NCBI RefSeq assembly: GCF_044751345.1
Contig: NZ_JBIWXY010000001.1
Coordinates: 1,798,001 to 1,862,000, forward strand
Source of the DNA: Methylobacillus methanolivorans
GTDB taxonomy: Bacteria; Pseudomonadota; Gammaproteobacteria; Burkholderiales; Methylophilaceae
Direction: 5' to 3'
DNA length: 64,000 nt
The first letter of the stretch is position 1. Each line of letters opens with the position of its first letter. Of this stretch, positions 1 through 9,425 are shown one piece after another. The position numbers were made by a program, and so were the translations under genes. The notes under the pieces are model-generated. The model searched no databases and was not told the origin of the DNA. It saw only the letters and a program-made list of their open reading frames with translations.

Positions 1-3000
1 ACTCAGCAGCACCATCGAATACAGGCGTTGCAAATGGCACACCATTTTTGAGGTTACGTGCCAGATCCAAGACTTCCACATCGCTCAAGGAAGCAATATC
101 TTCAGACTTGCCGCTGCTCTTGTTGTAGATCTGTTCAAAGAAGCTACGCAACTCGGCGGTCTTGGCTTGCGCCTGCAACATATTGCCGATACGGATACCA
201 AGACCCTTGGCAGCCCAGCCCAAGTGCACTTCGAGAATCTGACCAATATTCATCCGTGAAGGAACGCCCAACGGGTTCAGCACGATATCCATAGGTGTAC
301 CGTCGGCCATGTGCGGCATATCTTCGATCGGCACGATCTTGGAAACCACACCCTTGTTACCGTGACGGCCCGCCATCTTGTCACCAGGCTGGATACGACG
401 CTTAACAGCAAGGTAAACCTTGACCATCTTCTGTACGCCAGGAGGTAATTCATCACCCTGGGTAAGCTTGCGCTTCTTCTCTTCGAATTTGCTATCGAAC
501 TCGATACGTGCCTGGGACAAGCTGTCACGCAATTGTTCGAGTTGACGTGCAACATCTTCATCGCTCAGACGAATGTCAAACCAATCGTAGCGTGCCAAAC
601 CATCCAGATACTCAGCATTAACGGTTTCGCCCTTTTTCAGCTTTTGTGGACCACCGGTCGCAACCTTGCCTTCGATCAGGCGGCGGATACGGCCAAACGC
701 GTCGTCTTCCACGATACGCATCTGGTCAGCCAAGTCTTGCTTGTAGTCGGCCAACTGATCATCAATGATCTGCTGTGCACGCGCATCGCGCTCAATACCT
801 TCGCGAGTGAACACTTGCACATCGATCACGGTACCGGACATGCCAGAAGGTACGCGCAGAGATGTATCCTTCACATCGGATGCCTTTTCACCGAAGATTG
901 CACGCAGCAACTTCTCTTCAGGAGTCAGCTGGGTTTCACCCTTAGGTGTCACCTTACCAACCAACACATCACCGGCTTCGACTTCAGCACCAATGTAAAT
1001 AATGCCGGAATCATCCAGACGACCGAGCATACGCTCAGACAGATTGGAAATATCGCGTGTGATTTCTTCCGCGCCCAGCTTGGTGTCGCGGGCAACAACG
1101 GACAATTCCTCGATATGGATGGAGGTATAGCGGTCATCGGCCACTACACGCTCTGAAATCAGGATCGAATCCTCAAAGTTGTAACCGTTCCATGGCATAA
1201 AGGCGACCAGCATGTTCTGGCCCAGCGCCAACTCACCCATATCGGTGGAAGCACCATCGGCGATCACGTCACCACGCGCCAATACGTCACCGACATTCAC
1301 CAACGGACGCTGGTTGATATTGGTGTTCTGATTGGAACGTGTGTACTTGATCAGGTTGTAGATATCAACACCGACTTCGCCAGCAGCAGCTTCTTCGTCA
1401 TGCACACGCACCACGATACGGCTGGAGTCAACATAGTCAACCACACCACCACGACGCGCTGTAACGACAGTACCGGAGTCAACCGCAACAGTACGTTCAA
1501 TGCCAGTACCAACCACGGCCTTCTCAGCACGCAAACATGGCACAGCTTGACGTTGCATGTTGGCACCCATCAAGGCACGGTTCGCATCATCGTGTTCGAG
1601 GAACGGAATCAGGGATGCCGCCACGGAAACGATCTGGCCAGGCGCCACGTCCATGTATTGAACACGGTCAGGCTGTGCCATGGTGAATTCGTTATGGTAA
1701 CGCGCAGAAACCAGGTCTTCCTTGAACTTGCCATCTTTGTCCAGTTCTGAGTTCGCCTGGGCGATCATGTACTGGCTTTCTTCAATCGCGGACAAGTAAT
1801 CAATCGTTGCCGAGACCTTGTTGCTATCTACACGACGGTAAGGTGTTTCCAGGAAACCATACTGATTGGTGCGAGAATACAGCGCCAATGAGTTGATCAG
1901 ACCAATGTTTGGACCTTCAGGTGTTTCAATTGGGCAAACACGACCATAGTGAGTGGAATGCACGTCACGCACTTCAAAGCCAGCGCGTTCACGGGTCAAA
2001 CCGCCAGGGCCCAAGGCAGAAACACGACGCTTGTGCGTGATTTCAGACAATGGGTTGGTTTGGTCCATAAACTGGGACAACTGTGAAGAACCGAAGAACT
2101 CACGAATAGCACTCGACACTGGCTTCGCATTAATCAAATCATGCGGCATCAGATTATCGGACTCAGCCTGAGACAAACGCTCCTTTACAGCACGCTCAAC
2201 ACGCACCAGGCCAGCACGGAACTGGTTCTCAGCCAACTCACCAACTGAACGGATACGACGGTTACCCAAGTGGTCAATGTCATCAATCTCACCGCGACCA
2301 TTGCGCAGTTCGATCAAGACAGCGATCACAGCCAGGATATCGTCGTTAGCTAGGATGCCAGCACCCTCGGCACCTTGCGGACCGACCTTCTCATAGAAGC
2401 GGCGCAACCAAGCAGCGGTACGCTCTTCAATCTTCTCAGGGAAGGCGCGGCGATTGAACTTCATGCGACCAACAGAAGACAAGTCGTAACGATCTTCATT
2501 GAAGAACAAGCCCTCAAACAAAGCCTGCACAGCCTCTTCAGTTGGAGGCTCACCAGGGCGCATCATGCGGTAGATGGCAACGCGAGCACTGTACTCGTCA
2601 GGGATTTCATCAATACGCAATGTTTGCGAGATGTAGTCGCCATGATCAAGATCATTGGCATACAAGGTGCTGATCTTGCTAACTTCTGCTTCGCGCAGCT
2701 TGTCCAGCATGGACTCAGTCACTTCATCATTCGCATTAGCCACAACTTCGCCAGTGGACTTGTCTACAATACCAGCGGCCAAGGAGCGACCAAGCAAGAA
2801 CTCTTCCGGTACGGTAATCTTGCTGATACCAGCCTTTTCCATGTCACGGATGTGCTTGACGGTAATGCGCTTATCCTTGGCAACGATGACCTTGCCATCC
2901 TTATCAAGGATATCGAACTTCGCTACCTCACCACGCAAACGCTCAGGCACCAGTTCAAACTGCACGCCCTTCTTCGCGATATGAAAAGTATCGAAGTCGT

Positions 3001-3687
3001 AGAATGTTTCCAGAATTTGCTCTGGTGAGAAACCAAGCGCCTTCAAGAGAATGGTCACCGGCATCTTGCGGCGACGGTCAACTCGGAAATACAGGTAATC
3101 CTTAGGGTCGAATTCGAAATCGAGCCAAGAACCACGGTAAGGGATGATACGTGCAGAGAACAACAGCTTGCCCGAGCTGTGCGTCTTGCCGCGGTCATGC
3201 TCAAAGAACACACCAGGGCTACGATGCAATTGTGACACGATGACACGTTCGGTACCGTTGATCACAAAAGAGCCGTTTTCCGTCATGAGTGGCAATTCAC
3301 CCATGTACACTTCTTGCTCCTTCACCTCTTTGACAGTAGGTTTGGAAGCCTCTTTATCCATGATGGTCAAGCGCACCTTGACGCGCAAAGGCGCAGCATA
3401 GGTCAAGCCACGCTGCTGACATTCCTTGACATCAAAAGGCTCTTGGCCGAGGTTATAACTAACAAAATCCAGTCGTGCATTGCCGGAATGGCTGACGATT
3501 GGGAAAACCGAACTGAATGCTGCTTGAAGACCCGCGTCAGAACGCTTGTCAGCATGGGCTTCAGCTTGCAAAAATGCAGCGTAGGATTCCAATTGCATGG
3601 CGAGCAGGTAAGGAACCTCCTGCACGCTTTCACGCTTGGCGAAACTTTTACGCAGACGTTTCTTTTCGGTAAAGGAATAGCTCATAG
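1..3687 (-). CDS. rpoB: DNA-directed RNA polymerase subunit beta (3' end cut by window)
   Basis: This is the beta subunit of RNA polymerase, which forms half of the catalytic cleft and is the target of rifampicin. The frame runs without a stop from an ATG at 3687 to the window edge, giving 1229 of roughly 1350 codons. The N-terminus reads MSYSFTEKKRLRKSF, a typical betaproteobacterial RpoB start, and the last visible codons read GVPFATPVFDGAAE, matching the conserved region before the C-terminal part. An AGGAG Shine-Dalgarno lies just upstream of the ATG. It is the last visible gene of the secE-nusG-rplKAJL-rpoB cluster; rpoC is expected beyond the left edge. Two strong hairpins separate it from rplL. 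Confidence 0.97.
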
Positions 3688-3710
3688 CATCTCCTGAGGA
3701 TAGAGGGCAG

Positions 3711-3783
3711 AAGACAGCAGCCCAGAGGGACTGCTGTCTTCTAACTTCTTAAAATGGTGAAGGCTGACAGTTTCCTGTCAGCC
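3711..3783 (-). promoter_or_regulatory. Two hairpins in the rplL-rpoB spacer (attenuator or processing site)
   Basis: On the transcribed strand, rplL is followed by a 9-bp stem closed by a GAAA tetraloop (3762-3783, GGCTGACAG/CTGTCAGCC). A second stem of about 10 bp (3711-3742, AGAAGACAG/CTGTCTTCT) lies just before the rpoB ribosome binding site. In E. coli the same spacer carries a partial terminator and an RNase III processing site that set the ratio of L7/L12 to beta. The position and structure suggest an equivalent here, but no sequence homology is claimed. Confidence 0.5.
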
Positions 3784-3807
3784 CATCCACCATGATTTAC
3801 AGCGGTA

Positions 3808-4191
3808 TTACTTGATTTCAGCCTTAGCGCCAGCTTCTTCCAGCTTCTTAGCAGCAGCTTCAGCATCAGCCTTGGAAACGCCTTCCTTAACTGCCTTAGG
3901 AGCAGCGTCAACCAGGTCCTTAGCTTCCTTTAGGCCCAGGGAAGTCAGTTCGCGAACTGCCTTAATGACGTTCACTTTGTTGTCGCCAGCAGAAGCCAGG
4001 ATAACGTCAAACTCAGTCTTTTCAGCAGCGCCAGCACCAGCGTCGCCGCCAGCTGCAGGAGCAGCTACTGCAACAGCAGCTGCAGCTGCGGATACGCCAA
4101 ACTTCTCTTCCAGATCCTTGATCAGTTCGGACAGTTCGAGAACGGTCAGGGACGCAATAGCGTCAAGAATTTCTGCTTTGGATAATGCCAT
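3808..4191 (-). CDS. rplL: 50S ribosomal protein L7/L12
   Basis: This is the stalk protein of the large ribosomal subunit, which binds as dimers to L10 and recruits translational GTPases. The 127-residue product has the family architecture: an N-terminal dimerisation helix pair (about 1-30, MALSKAEILDAIASLTVLEL), an Ala/Gly-rich flexible hinge (about 36-55), and a C-terminal factor-binding domain (about 58-127) containing GLKEAKDLVDAAP. It lies 31 bp downstream of rplJ and is cotranscribed with it. An AGGAG ribosome binding site precedes the ATG, as expected for a protein made at several copies per ribosome. Confidence 0.98.
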   Translation of the reverse strand: MALSKAEILDAIASLTVLELSELIKDLEEKFGVSAAAAAVAVAAPAAGGDAGAGAAEKTEFDVILASAGDNKVNVIKAVRELTSLGLKEAKDLVDAAPKAVKEGVSKADAEAAAKKLEEAGAKAEIK

Positions 4192-4222
4192 TTGTTAATA
4201 CTCCTGATAAATATAATATTGA

Positions 4223-4747
4223 TTAGGCTGCTTGCTTTTGATCGCGCACTGCAGCAAGACCACGTGCAAACTTTGTAGGCACTTCGTTGAGTGTACGTAC
4301 AAACTGTGCAACAGGCGCTTGCATCGTGCCGAGCAACTTGGCCAGCAACTCTTCGCGGCTTGGCAGGGTAGCCAGGGCTTGTACAGCCTTAGCATCCAGA
4401 ACCTTGCCTGGCAGAGCACCAGCCTTGATAACGAACTTGTCATTGGCTTTGGCAAAATTGTTCAATACCTTTGCCGCAGCAACTGGATCGGTAGAAATAC
4501 CGAATACCAATGGGCCAACCATGTCGTTTGCCAGACCAGAAAACTGTGTGCCGTCGACAGCGCGACGAACCAGCGTGTTCTTCAGAACACGCAGGTAAAC
4601 ACCAGATTTTCTAGCTTCGGCGCGCAACTTGGTCATGTCGCCCACTTCGATGCCACGATACTCAGCAAGAACAATTGCCTGAGCCTGAGCGACTTGCTCG
4701 CTAACCTCAGCAACTACTGCCTTTTTCTGCTCAAGATTAAGACTCAA
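4223..4747 (-). CDS. rplJ: 50S ribosomal protein L10
   Basis: L10 anchors L7/L12 dimers to 23S rRNA at the base of the stalk. The 174-residue protein starts MSLNLEQKKAVVAEVSEQV and contains the RNA-binding N-terminal domain (AEYRGIEVGDMTKLRAEAR), followed by a C-terminal helix that carries L7/L12. It is slightly longer than the 165 residues of E. coli L10. A GGAGAAG ribosome binding site precedes the start codon (read as TTG or ATG-like at 4747; MSLNLEQ is the natural N-terminus). The gene is separated from rplA by a structured leader of about 230 nt, where L10 autoregulation is expected. Confidence 0.97.
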   Translation of the reverse strand: MSLNLEQKKAVVAEVSEQVAQAQAIVLAEYRGIEVGDMTKLRAEARKSGVYLRVLKNTLVRRAVDGTQFSGLANDMVGPLVFGISTDPVAAAKVLNNFAKANDKFVIKAGALPGKVLDAKAVQALATLPSREELLAKLLGTMQAPVAQFVRTLNEVPTKFARGLAAVRDQKQAA

Positions 4748-4754
4748 GGTCTTC

Positions 4755-4976
4755 TCCTTCCGTTAATTAAGCATTTGTAGCAAGCCACAAACACCTTCCC
4801 ACGGCGACCTTTCATCAGGAATAAAAATCCTGTTCCGGGTAACGCCATCTGCGTAGGACTTGGCTAGAATTTTGCCGCCATTAAGCCAGCGATGGCTCCT
4901 ACGGTCTTTGATAACCCCATGGCTCACGCCATGGGCCCAAAGTTCTTTGCGGTGCCAACTTCGAAGTTGGCACCAA
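4755..4976 (-). promoter_or_regulatory. L10-type leader region upstream of rplJ
   Basis: The 234-nt gap between rplA and rplJ is full of secondary structure on the transcribed strand. It holds a perfect 24-nt palindrome (4951-4974, GGTGCCAACTTC and its complement), a CCCATGG/CCATGGG hairpin (4916-4935), and further pairings around 4800-4880. In many bacteria an RNA leader at exactly this position binds the L10-(L7/L12)4 complex and represses rplJL translation (the L10 leader family). Assignment is by position and structure; a covariance search was not possible. Confidence 0.5.
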
Positions 4977-4981
4977 ATTTA

Positions 4982-5674
4982 TTAAGCCAGGTTTGACTGG
5001 TCTACACGCACACCGGCACCCATGGTGCTGGAAACGGAAACCTTCTTCAGGTAAACACCCTTGGAAGAAGCAGGCTTTGCCTTGTTCAATGCATCAACCA
5101 GAGCAGCCAGGTTTTCTTTCAGTGCATCTACACCGAAGGAAGCACGACCGATAGTGCAATGTACGATACCACCCTTGTCGGTACGGTATTGGACTTGACC
5201 AGCCTTAGCATTCTTGACTGCGGTAGTCACGTCTGGAGTCACAGTACCAACCTTAGGGTTAGGCATCAGACCACGCGGGCCCAACACTTGACCAAGGGTA
5301 CCAACGATACGCATCGCATCTGGCGTTGCAATTGCAACGTCAAAGTCCAGCATACCGCCCTTAACCTGCTCAGCCAGATCTTCAAAACCAACGATATCAG
5401 CACCAGCAGCCTTGGCAGCTTCAGCAGCAGCACCCTGTGCGAACACGGCGATACGCTTGGTCTTGCCTGTACCATGTGGCAACACCAGCGCACCACGCAC
5501 CAATTGGTCAGACTTACGTGCATCAATACCCAGATTAATAACAGCGTCTACAGACTCGTCAAACTTAGCAGTTGCTGTTTCCTTGACCAAAGTCAGGGCT
5601 TCAGCCACTGGATATACCTTGTTACGATCAACCTTGGCGCGCAAGGCCTCGATACGCTTAGAAACGTTAGCCAT
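4982..5674 (-). CDS. rplA: 50S ribosomal protein L1
   Basis: L1 forms the mobile L1 stalk next to the ribosomal E site and doubles as the translational repressor of the L11-L1 operon in well-studied bacteria. The 230-residue protein starts MANVSKRIEALRAKVDRNK and contains conserved stretches including LPHGTGKTKRIAVFAQG and GPRGLMPNPKVGTVT. The ATG directly abuts the rplK stop codon, indicating translational coupling. The length fits the family (234 in E. coli). Confidence 0.98.
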   Translation of the reverse strand: MANVSKRIEALRAKVDRNKVYPVAEALTLVKETATAKFDESVDAVINLGIDARKSDQLVRGALVLPHGTGKTKRIAVFAQGAAAEAAKAAGADIVGFEDLAEQVKGGMLDFDVAIATPDAMRIVGTLGQVLGPRGLMPNPKVGTVTPDVTTAVKNAKAGQVQYRTDKGGIVHCTIGRASFGVDALKENLAALVDALNKAKPASSKGVYLKKVSVSSTMGAGVRVDQSNLA

Positions 5675-6106
5675 TTACACACCCTCCACTTCAATACCCA
5701 TACTGCGTGCGCTACCAGCGATGGTGCGTACTGCAGCGTCCAGATCAGCCGCTGTCAAATCAGGGGCCTTGGTCTTGGCAATCTCTTCGGCTTGAGCACG
5801 AGTGATCTTGCCAACCTTGTCTGTATGAGGACGCGGGGAACCCTTGTCGATCTTGGCTGCCTTCTTGATCAGAATGGTAGCTGGAGGAGTCTTCATCACG
5901 AAGGTGAAGCTCTTATCCGCAAACGCAGTGATCACGACAGGAATAGGCAAACCTGGTTCCAGGCTTTGAGTTGCTGCATTAAATGCCTTACAGAACTCCA
6001 TAATATTCAGACCACGCTGACCCAATGCAGGACCAACTGGGGGACTTGGATTGGCTTTACCTGCAGGAATCTGCAGCTTGATATAGCCGATAACTTTCTT
6101 TGCCAT
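5675..6106 (-). CDS. rplK: 50S ribosomal protein L11
   Basis: L11 binds the GTPase-associated centre of 23S rRNA and is needed for RelA activation during starvation. The 143-residue protein begins MAKKVIGYIKLQIPAGKANP and has the proline-rich PPVGPALGQRGLNIMEF segment and a C-terminal RNA-binding domain ending RTIAGSARSMGIEVEGV. The length equals the family norm. A TAGGAGTTTAAGATG ribosome binding context precedes the gene, and its leader (6107-6254) contains hairpins and a candidate L1-binding site. Confidence 0.98.
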   Translation of the reverse strand: MAKKVIGYIKLQIPAGKANPSPPVGPALGQRGLNIMEFCKAFNAATQSLEPGLPIPVVITAFADKSFTFVMKTPPATILIKKAAKIDKGSPRPHTDKVGKITRAQAEEIAKTKAPDLTAADLDAAVRTIAGSARSMGIEVEGV

Positions 6107-6131
6107 CTTAAACTCCTAATTTGGGTAATAA

Positions 6132-6156
6132 CGCTTGCTCACACAAGCTCCCCATC
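6132..6156 (-). promoter_or_regulatory. Candidate L1-binding autoregulatory site in the rplK leader
   Basis: On the transcribed strand the segment reads GATGGGGAGC, then a short loop and TGAGCAAGC, forming a hairpin (GCTTG/CAAGC at 6133-6148) 26-50 nt upstream of the rplK start. Bacterial L1 represses the L11-L1 mRNA by binding a leader element that mimics its 23S rRNA site, which includes a GGGAGC-like strand. The match is by eye. Two further stems in the same leader (6189-6208 and 6221-6239) may be parts of the same structure. Confidence 0.35.
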
Positions 6157-6254
6157 CACATCGATGTGATGCAAAGCACCACGCCAAACACTCCAAAACT
6201 CTGGAGTGCAAAAAGCCGCATCTTGCCATCAAGGCAAGACACAGCTCAAAATTC

Positions 6255-6794
6255 TTAAACTTCCTTTTCCACCTGGCTGAAATCCAGCTCTACAGGTGTC
6301 GCACGACCAAAGATGACTACCGACACACGCAGCTTGCTCTTTTCATAGTTGATATCCTCAACACTGCCAGAGAAATCCTTGAACGGGCCATCAATCACAC
6401 GCACAGATTCACCCTTATCAAAGGTCATCTTCTGTGTAGGATTGCTCTTACTCTCATCCATACGCTGCAGGATGATTTCAACTTCCTTATCCTTAATTGG
6501 GGTTGGCTTTTGCGCAGTACCACCGATAAATGCAGTCACGCGAGGCGTACTCTTCACCAAGTGCCAACTCTCATCACTCATCTGCATCTGAACCAGCACA
6601 TAGCCTGGATACAGCTTACGCTCGGTAATACTCTTGACGCCGTTTTTCATTTCAACGACTTCCTCAACAGGCACCAGAATATCGCCGAACAAATCACCCA
6701 CATCAGAACGGGCAATACGCTCTTCCAAACCTTTTTTGACTGACTTCTCAAATCCAGAGAAAGCCTGCACGGCATACCATCGCATATTACTCAT
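6255..6794 (-). CDS. nusG: Transcription termination/antitermination protein NusG
   Basis: NusG binds RNA polymerase, suppresses pausing and couples it to Rho or to ribosomal S10. The 179-residue protein starts MSNMRWYAVQAFSGFEK, the standard NusG N-terminal (NGN) domain, and ends with a KOW domain (about 125-179, FDKGESVRVIDGPFKDFSG). I chose the internal ATG at 6794 over longer starts because it matches the family N-terminus, follows a GGGGAGGGG ribosome binding site and overlaps the secE stop codon (TGATG). Confidence 0.97.
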   Translation of the reverse strand: MSNMRWYAVQAFSGFEKSVKKGLEERIARSDVGDLFGDILVPVEEVVEMKNGVKSITERKLYPGYVLVQMQMSDESWHLVKSTPRVTAFIGGTAQKPTPIKDKEVEIILQRMDESKSNPTQKMTFDKGESVRVIDGPFKDFSGSVEDINYEKSKLRVSVVIFGRATPVELDFSQVEKEV

Positions 6795-7141
6795 CAAGCG
6801 CCCCTCCCCATCAACTGCTTCACAGCCCACATGAAGCCAACATCAACCATCCAGAGGAAAATGGCCATTACAATCACTAACCCAAACACTGCAGCAGTAG
6901 TCTGTATTGTTTCCTTACGGGTCGGCCAGACAACCTTACGTGTTTCAACTACGGCCTCACGCGCAAACGCAAACGCACCCTGCCCAGTCGAGGTTGTTTT
7001 CAGCACAAGCAGTGCAACAATAATCCCCGCCAAAAAGGCCAGAATACGCACCACCAACGCCTGATCAGCCAACAAATAAAAGCCGGCAACCCCAGCAGCA
7101 ACCAGCAGCAGGGAAATTACCAGCTTAATCTTCTCGGTCAT
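6794..7141 (-). CDS. secE: Preprotein translocase subunit SecE
   Basis: SecE is the essential clamp subunit of the SecYEG channel in the inner membrane. The 115-residue protein starts MTEKIKLVISLLLVAAG. It has two N-terminal hydrophobic segments (about 6-26 and 32-48), the amphipathic surface helix with the conserved FAREAVVETRKVVWPTRKE (about 60-80), and a last transmembrane helix (about 85-107), so it is the three-helix gammaproteobacterial-type form. A GTG nine bases upstream is an alternative start. The stop overlaps the nusG start. Confidence 0.95.
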   Translation of the reverse strand: MTEKIKLVISLLLVAAGVAGFYLLADQALVVRILAFLAGIIVALLVLKTTSTGQGAFAFAREAVVETRKVVWPTRKETIQTTAAVFGLVIVMAIFLWMVDVGFMWAVKQLMGRGA

Positions 7142-7159
7142 ATTTTGCACTTAATATAA

Positions 7160-7235
7160 TGGCAGGCCAGGAGGGCCTCGAACCCCCAACCCTCGGTTTT
7201 GGAGACCGATACTCTGCCAATTGAGCTACTGGCCT
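7160..7235 (-). tRNA. tRNA-Trp (anticodon CCA)
   Basis: A 76-nt cloverleaf with encoded CCA. The acceptor stem is AGGCCAG paired with CTGGCCT, the D arm reads GCTCAATTGG, the anticodon loop is CTCCAAA (CCA), and the T arm contains GGTTCGAGGC. It sits between tuf and secE as in many proteobacteria, so it may be processed out of the tuf-secE transcript. Confidence 0.97.
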
Positions 7236-7293
7236 GTAACGCTTTACCAACAAAGGTCGCATACTTATATTAAGTACACGACCCGAGGAGATA

Positions 7294-8484
7294 TTACTCT
7301 ACGATTTTAGCCACAACGCCGGCACCGACGGTACGACCACCTTCACGAATCGCGAAGCGCAGACCTTCTTCCATCGCGATTGGTGCGATCAGGGCAACAG
7401 TGATGGAGACGTTGTCGCCTGGCATCACCATTTCGGTACCTGCTGGCAGTTCTACTGCACCTGTTACGTCAGTGGTACGGAAGTAGAATTGTGGACGGTA
7501 GCCGTTGAAGAATGGAGTGTGACGACCACCTTCATCTTTACCCAATACGTAGATTTCAGCAGTGAACTTGGTGTGTGGCTTGATAGAACCAGACTTCGAC
7601 AACACTTGACCACGCTCAACTTCTTCACGCTTGGTACCACGCAGCAGTACACCAACGTTGTCTCCCGCTTGACCTTGGTCAAGCAGTTTGCGGAACATTT
7701 CAACACCAGTACAGGTGGTCTTGAGGGTTGGCTTCAGGCCAACGATTTCGATTTCATCACCAACCTTGACGATGCCGCGCTCTACACGACCAGTCACCAC
7801 GGTACCACGACCGGAGATGGAGAATACGTCTTCAACTGGCATCAGGAAGGTGCCGTCAACAGCGCGCTCTGGTGTTGGGATGTAGCTGTCAAGTGCTTCA
7901 GCCAGGCGGAAGATAGCAGGTTCGCCGATATCCGATTGGTCGCCTTCCAGCGCAAGCTTAGCAGAACCCTTAACGATAGGAGTGTCATCGCCTGGGAAGT
8001 CGTACTTGGAGAGGAGCTCACGCACTTCCATTTCTACGAGCTCGAGCAGTTCTGCGTCATCTACCATGTCAGCCTTGTTCAGGAAGACGATGATGTAAGG
8101 TACGCCAACTTGGCGAGCCAGCAGGATGTGTTCACGTGTTTGTGGCATTGGGCCGTCAGCAGCAGACACTACCAGGATGGCGCCGTCCATTTGGGCTGCA
8201 CCGGTAATCATGTTCTTGACGTAGTCGGCGTGGCCTGGGCAGTCAACGTGGGCGTAGTGACGAGTTTCTGTTTCGTATTCTACGTGTGAGGTGTTGATGG
8301 TGATGCCACGTGCCTTTTCTTCTGGCGCGTTGTCGATCTGGGAGTAGTCTTTGGCTTCACCACCAAATTTCTTGGTCAATACAGTGGTGATCGCTGCCGT
8401 CAATGTTGTCTTACCATGGTCAACGTGACCAATCGTGCCTACGTTGACGTGCGGCTTCGTCCGCTCAAATTTACCTTTTGCCAT
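7294..8484 (-). CDS. tuf: Elongation factor Tu
   Basis: EF-Tu delivers aminoacyl-tRNA to the ribosomal A site as a GTP complex. The 396-residue protein carries GHVDHGKT (G1), DCPGHADY (G3) and NKAD (G4) in domain 1, and the conserved C-terminal end GGRTVGAGVVAKIVE. The length equals the family norm. It lies downstream of four tRNA genes and upstream of tRNA-Trp, the classical tufB locus. A second tuf copy near the S10 operon is common in this group but lies outside the window. Confidence 0.98.
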   Translation of the reverse strand: MAKGKFERTKPHVNVGTIGHVDHGKTTLTAAITTVLTKKFGGEAKDYSQIDNAPEEKARGITINTSHVEYETETRHYAHVDCPGHADYVKNMITGAAQMDGAILVVSAADGPMPQTREHILLARQVGVPYIIVFLNKADMVDDAELLELVEMEVRELLSKYDFPGDDTPIVKGSAKLALEGDQSDIGEPAIFRLAEALDSYIPTPERAVDGTFLMPVEDVFSISGRGTVVTGRVERGIVKVGDEIEIVGLKPTLKTTCTGVEMFRKLLDQGQAGDNVGVLLRGTKREEVERGQVLSKSGSIKPHTKFTAEIYVLGKDEGGRHTPFFNGYRPQFYFRTTDVTGAVELPAGTEMVMPGDNVSITVALIAPIAMEEGLRFAIREGGRTVGAGVVAKIVE

Positions 8485-8545
8485 TTCCGTTTCCTTTAAC
8501 CGACTTTATCAAGTTAATGAGTGCGTTTAATATCCAAGCACCAAA

Positions 8546-8620
<75 letters not shown>

Positions 8621-8644
8621 AATTCTTAAATTCTGATTTTGAAT

Positions 8645-8720
8645 TGGAGCGGGCGACGAGGTTCGAACTCGCGACATCTTGCTTGGAAGGCAAGTGCTCT
8701 ACCAACTGAGCTACACCCGC
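8645..8720 (-). tRNA. tRNA-Gly (anticodon TCC)
   Basis: A 76-nt cloverleaf with encoded CCA. The acceptor stem is GCGGGTG paired with CGCCCGC, allowing one G-T wobble, the anticodon loop is CTTCCAA (TCC), and the T arm contains AGTTCGAACCT. It is third in the Thr-Tyr-Gly-Thr cluster, the same order as thrU-tyrU-glyT-thrT of E. coli. Confidence 0.97.
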
Positions 8721-8762
8721 ACATCTAACCAGAAATCTATGCCCTGGCCCCAAATTCTATGC

Positions 8763-8847
8763 TGGTGGAGGGGGAAGGATTCGAACCTTCGTACTCTGAG
8801 AGAACGGATTTACAGTCCGTCGCCTTTAACCACTCGGCCACCCCTCC
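8763..8847 (-). tRNA. tRNA-Tyr (anticodon GTA)
   Basis: An 85-nt class II tRNA with a long variable arm and encoded CCA. The acceptor stem is GGAGGGG paired with CCCCTCC, the anticodon loop reads CTGTAAA (GTA), and the T arm contains GGTTCGAATCC. It is second in the tRNA cluster upstream of tuf. Confidence 0.97.
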
Positions 8848-8907
8848 AAACAGAACCCGGGATTATGCGTATATTTTGACTTAGTGTCAAACGCATTTTG
8901 AAAGAAA

Positions 8908-8983
8908 TGGTGCCGGATGTCGGAATCGAACTGACGACCTTCGCATTACAAGTGCGCTGCTCTACCAACTGAGCTAATCCGGC
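8908..8983 (-). tRNA. tRNA-Thr (anticodon TGT)
   Basis: A 76-nt cloverleaf with encoded CCA. The acceptor stem is GCCGGAT paired with ATCCGGC, the anticodon loop is CTTGTAA (TGT), and the T arm contains AGTTCGATTCC. It is the first tRNA of the cluster and begins only 14 bp after the sspB stop codon, with no terminator between. The cluster may therefore be partly read from the ssp operon, or its promoter may lie inside sspB. Confidence 0.97.
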
Positions 8984-8997
8984 ACAACTAAAACCTG

Positions 8998-9417
8998 TTA
9001 CTTCACCACCCTTAACGATGGCTTTTTGACCACTGGCACATCAGAAGAGGCAACCACCCCACCGTCAGCACCTTGAGTATTTTTTTCGTCCGGATCCTCA
9101 GGCGAATCCACATCAAAAAACATACCCTGATTATTCTCGCGAGCAAATATTCCTCGCACCGCATTCATCGGCACATACAACTCATTCGATGCACCGTTGA
9201 AACGGGCTGAGAATGTAACAGCATCAGCGCCAATATGCAAACCTTTTGTAGCACTGTAATTAATATTTAGCACAATTTGCCCATCTCTTACGTAAGCCAT
9301 GGGCACTACAGTTTGCGAATTGACAGCAACCAACAAGTGCGGAGTCAAACCATTATCCGTACACCACTCATGAATAGCGCGCACCATATATGGTTTGGTT
9401 GAGGTAATTTCACTCAT
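8998..9417 (-). CDS. sspB: ClpXP protease specificity-enhancing factor
   Basis: SspB is the adaptor that delivers ssrA-tagged proteins from stalled ribosomes to the ClpXP protease. The 139-residue protein starts MSEITSTKPYMVRAIHEWC and has the SspB fold region (about 5-110, with PHLLVAVNSQTVVPMAYVRDG). It ends in a disordered acidic tail and a short basic C-terminus (KKPSLRVVK) that corresponds to the ClpX-docking XB module. It lies 8 bp after sspA, the usual operon. Confidence 0.95.
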   Translation of the reverse strand: MSEITSTKPYMVRAIHEWCTDNGLTPHLLVAVNSQTVVPMAYVRDGQIVLNINYSATKGLHIGADAVTFSARFNGASNELYVPMNAVRGIFARENNQGMFFDVDSPEDPDEKNTQGADGGVVASSDVPVVKKPSLRVVK

Positions 9418-9425
9418 TTCCCCAC

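Noticed and set aside
5159..6169. A 336-codon plus-strand open frame opposite rplA and rplK
   Set aside because: It lies fully antisense to two highly conserved ribosomal genes and their leader and has no family features.
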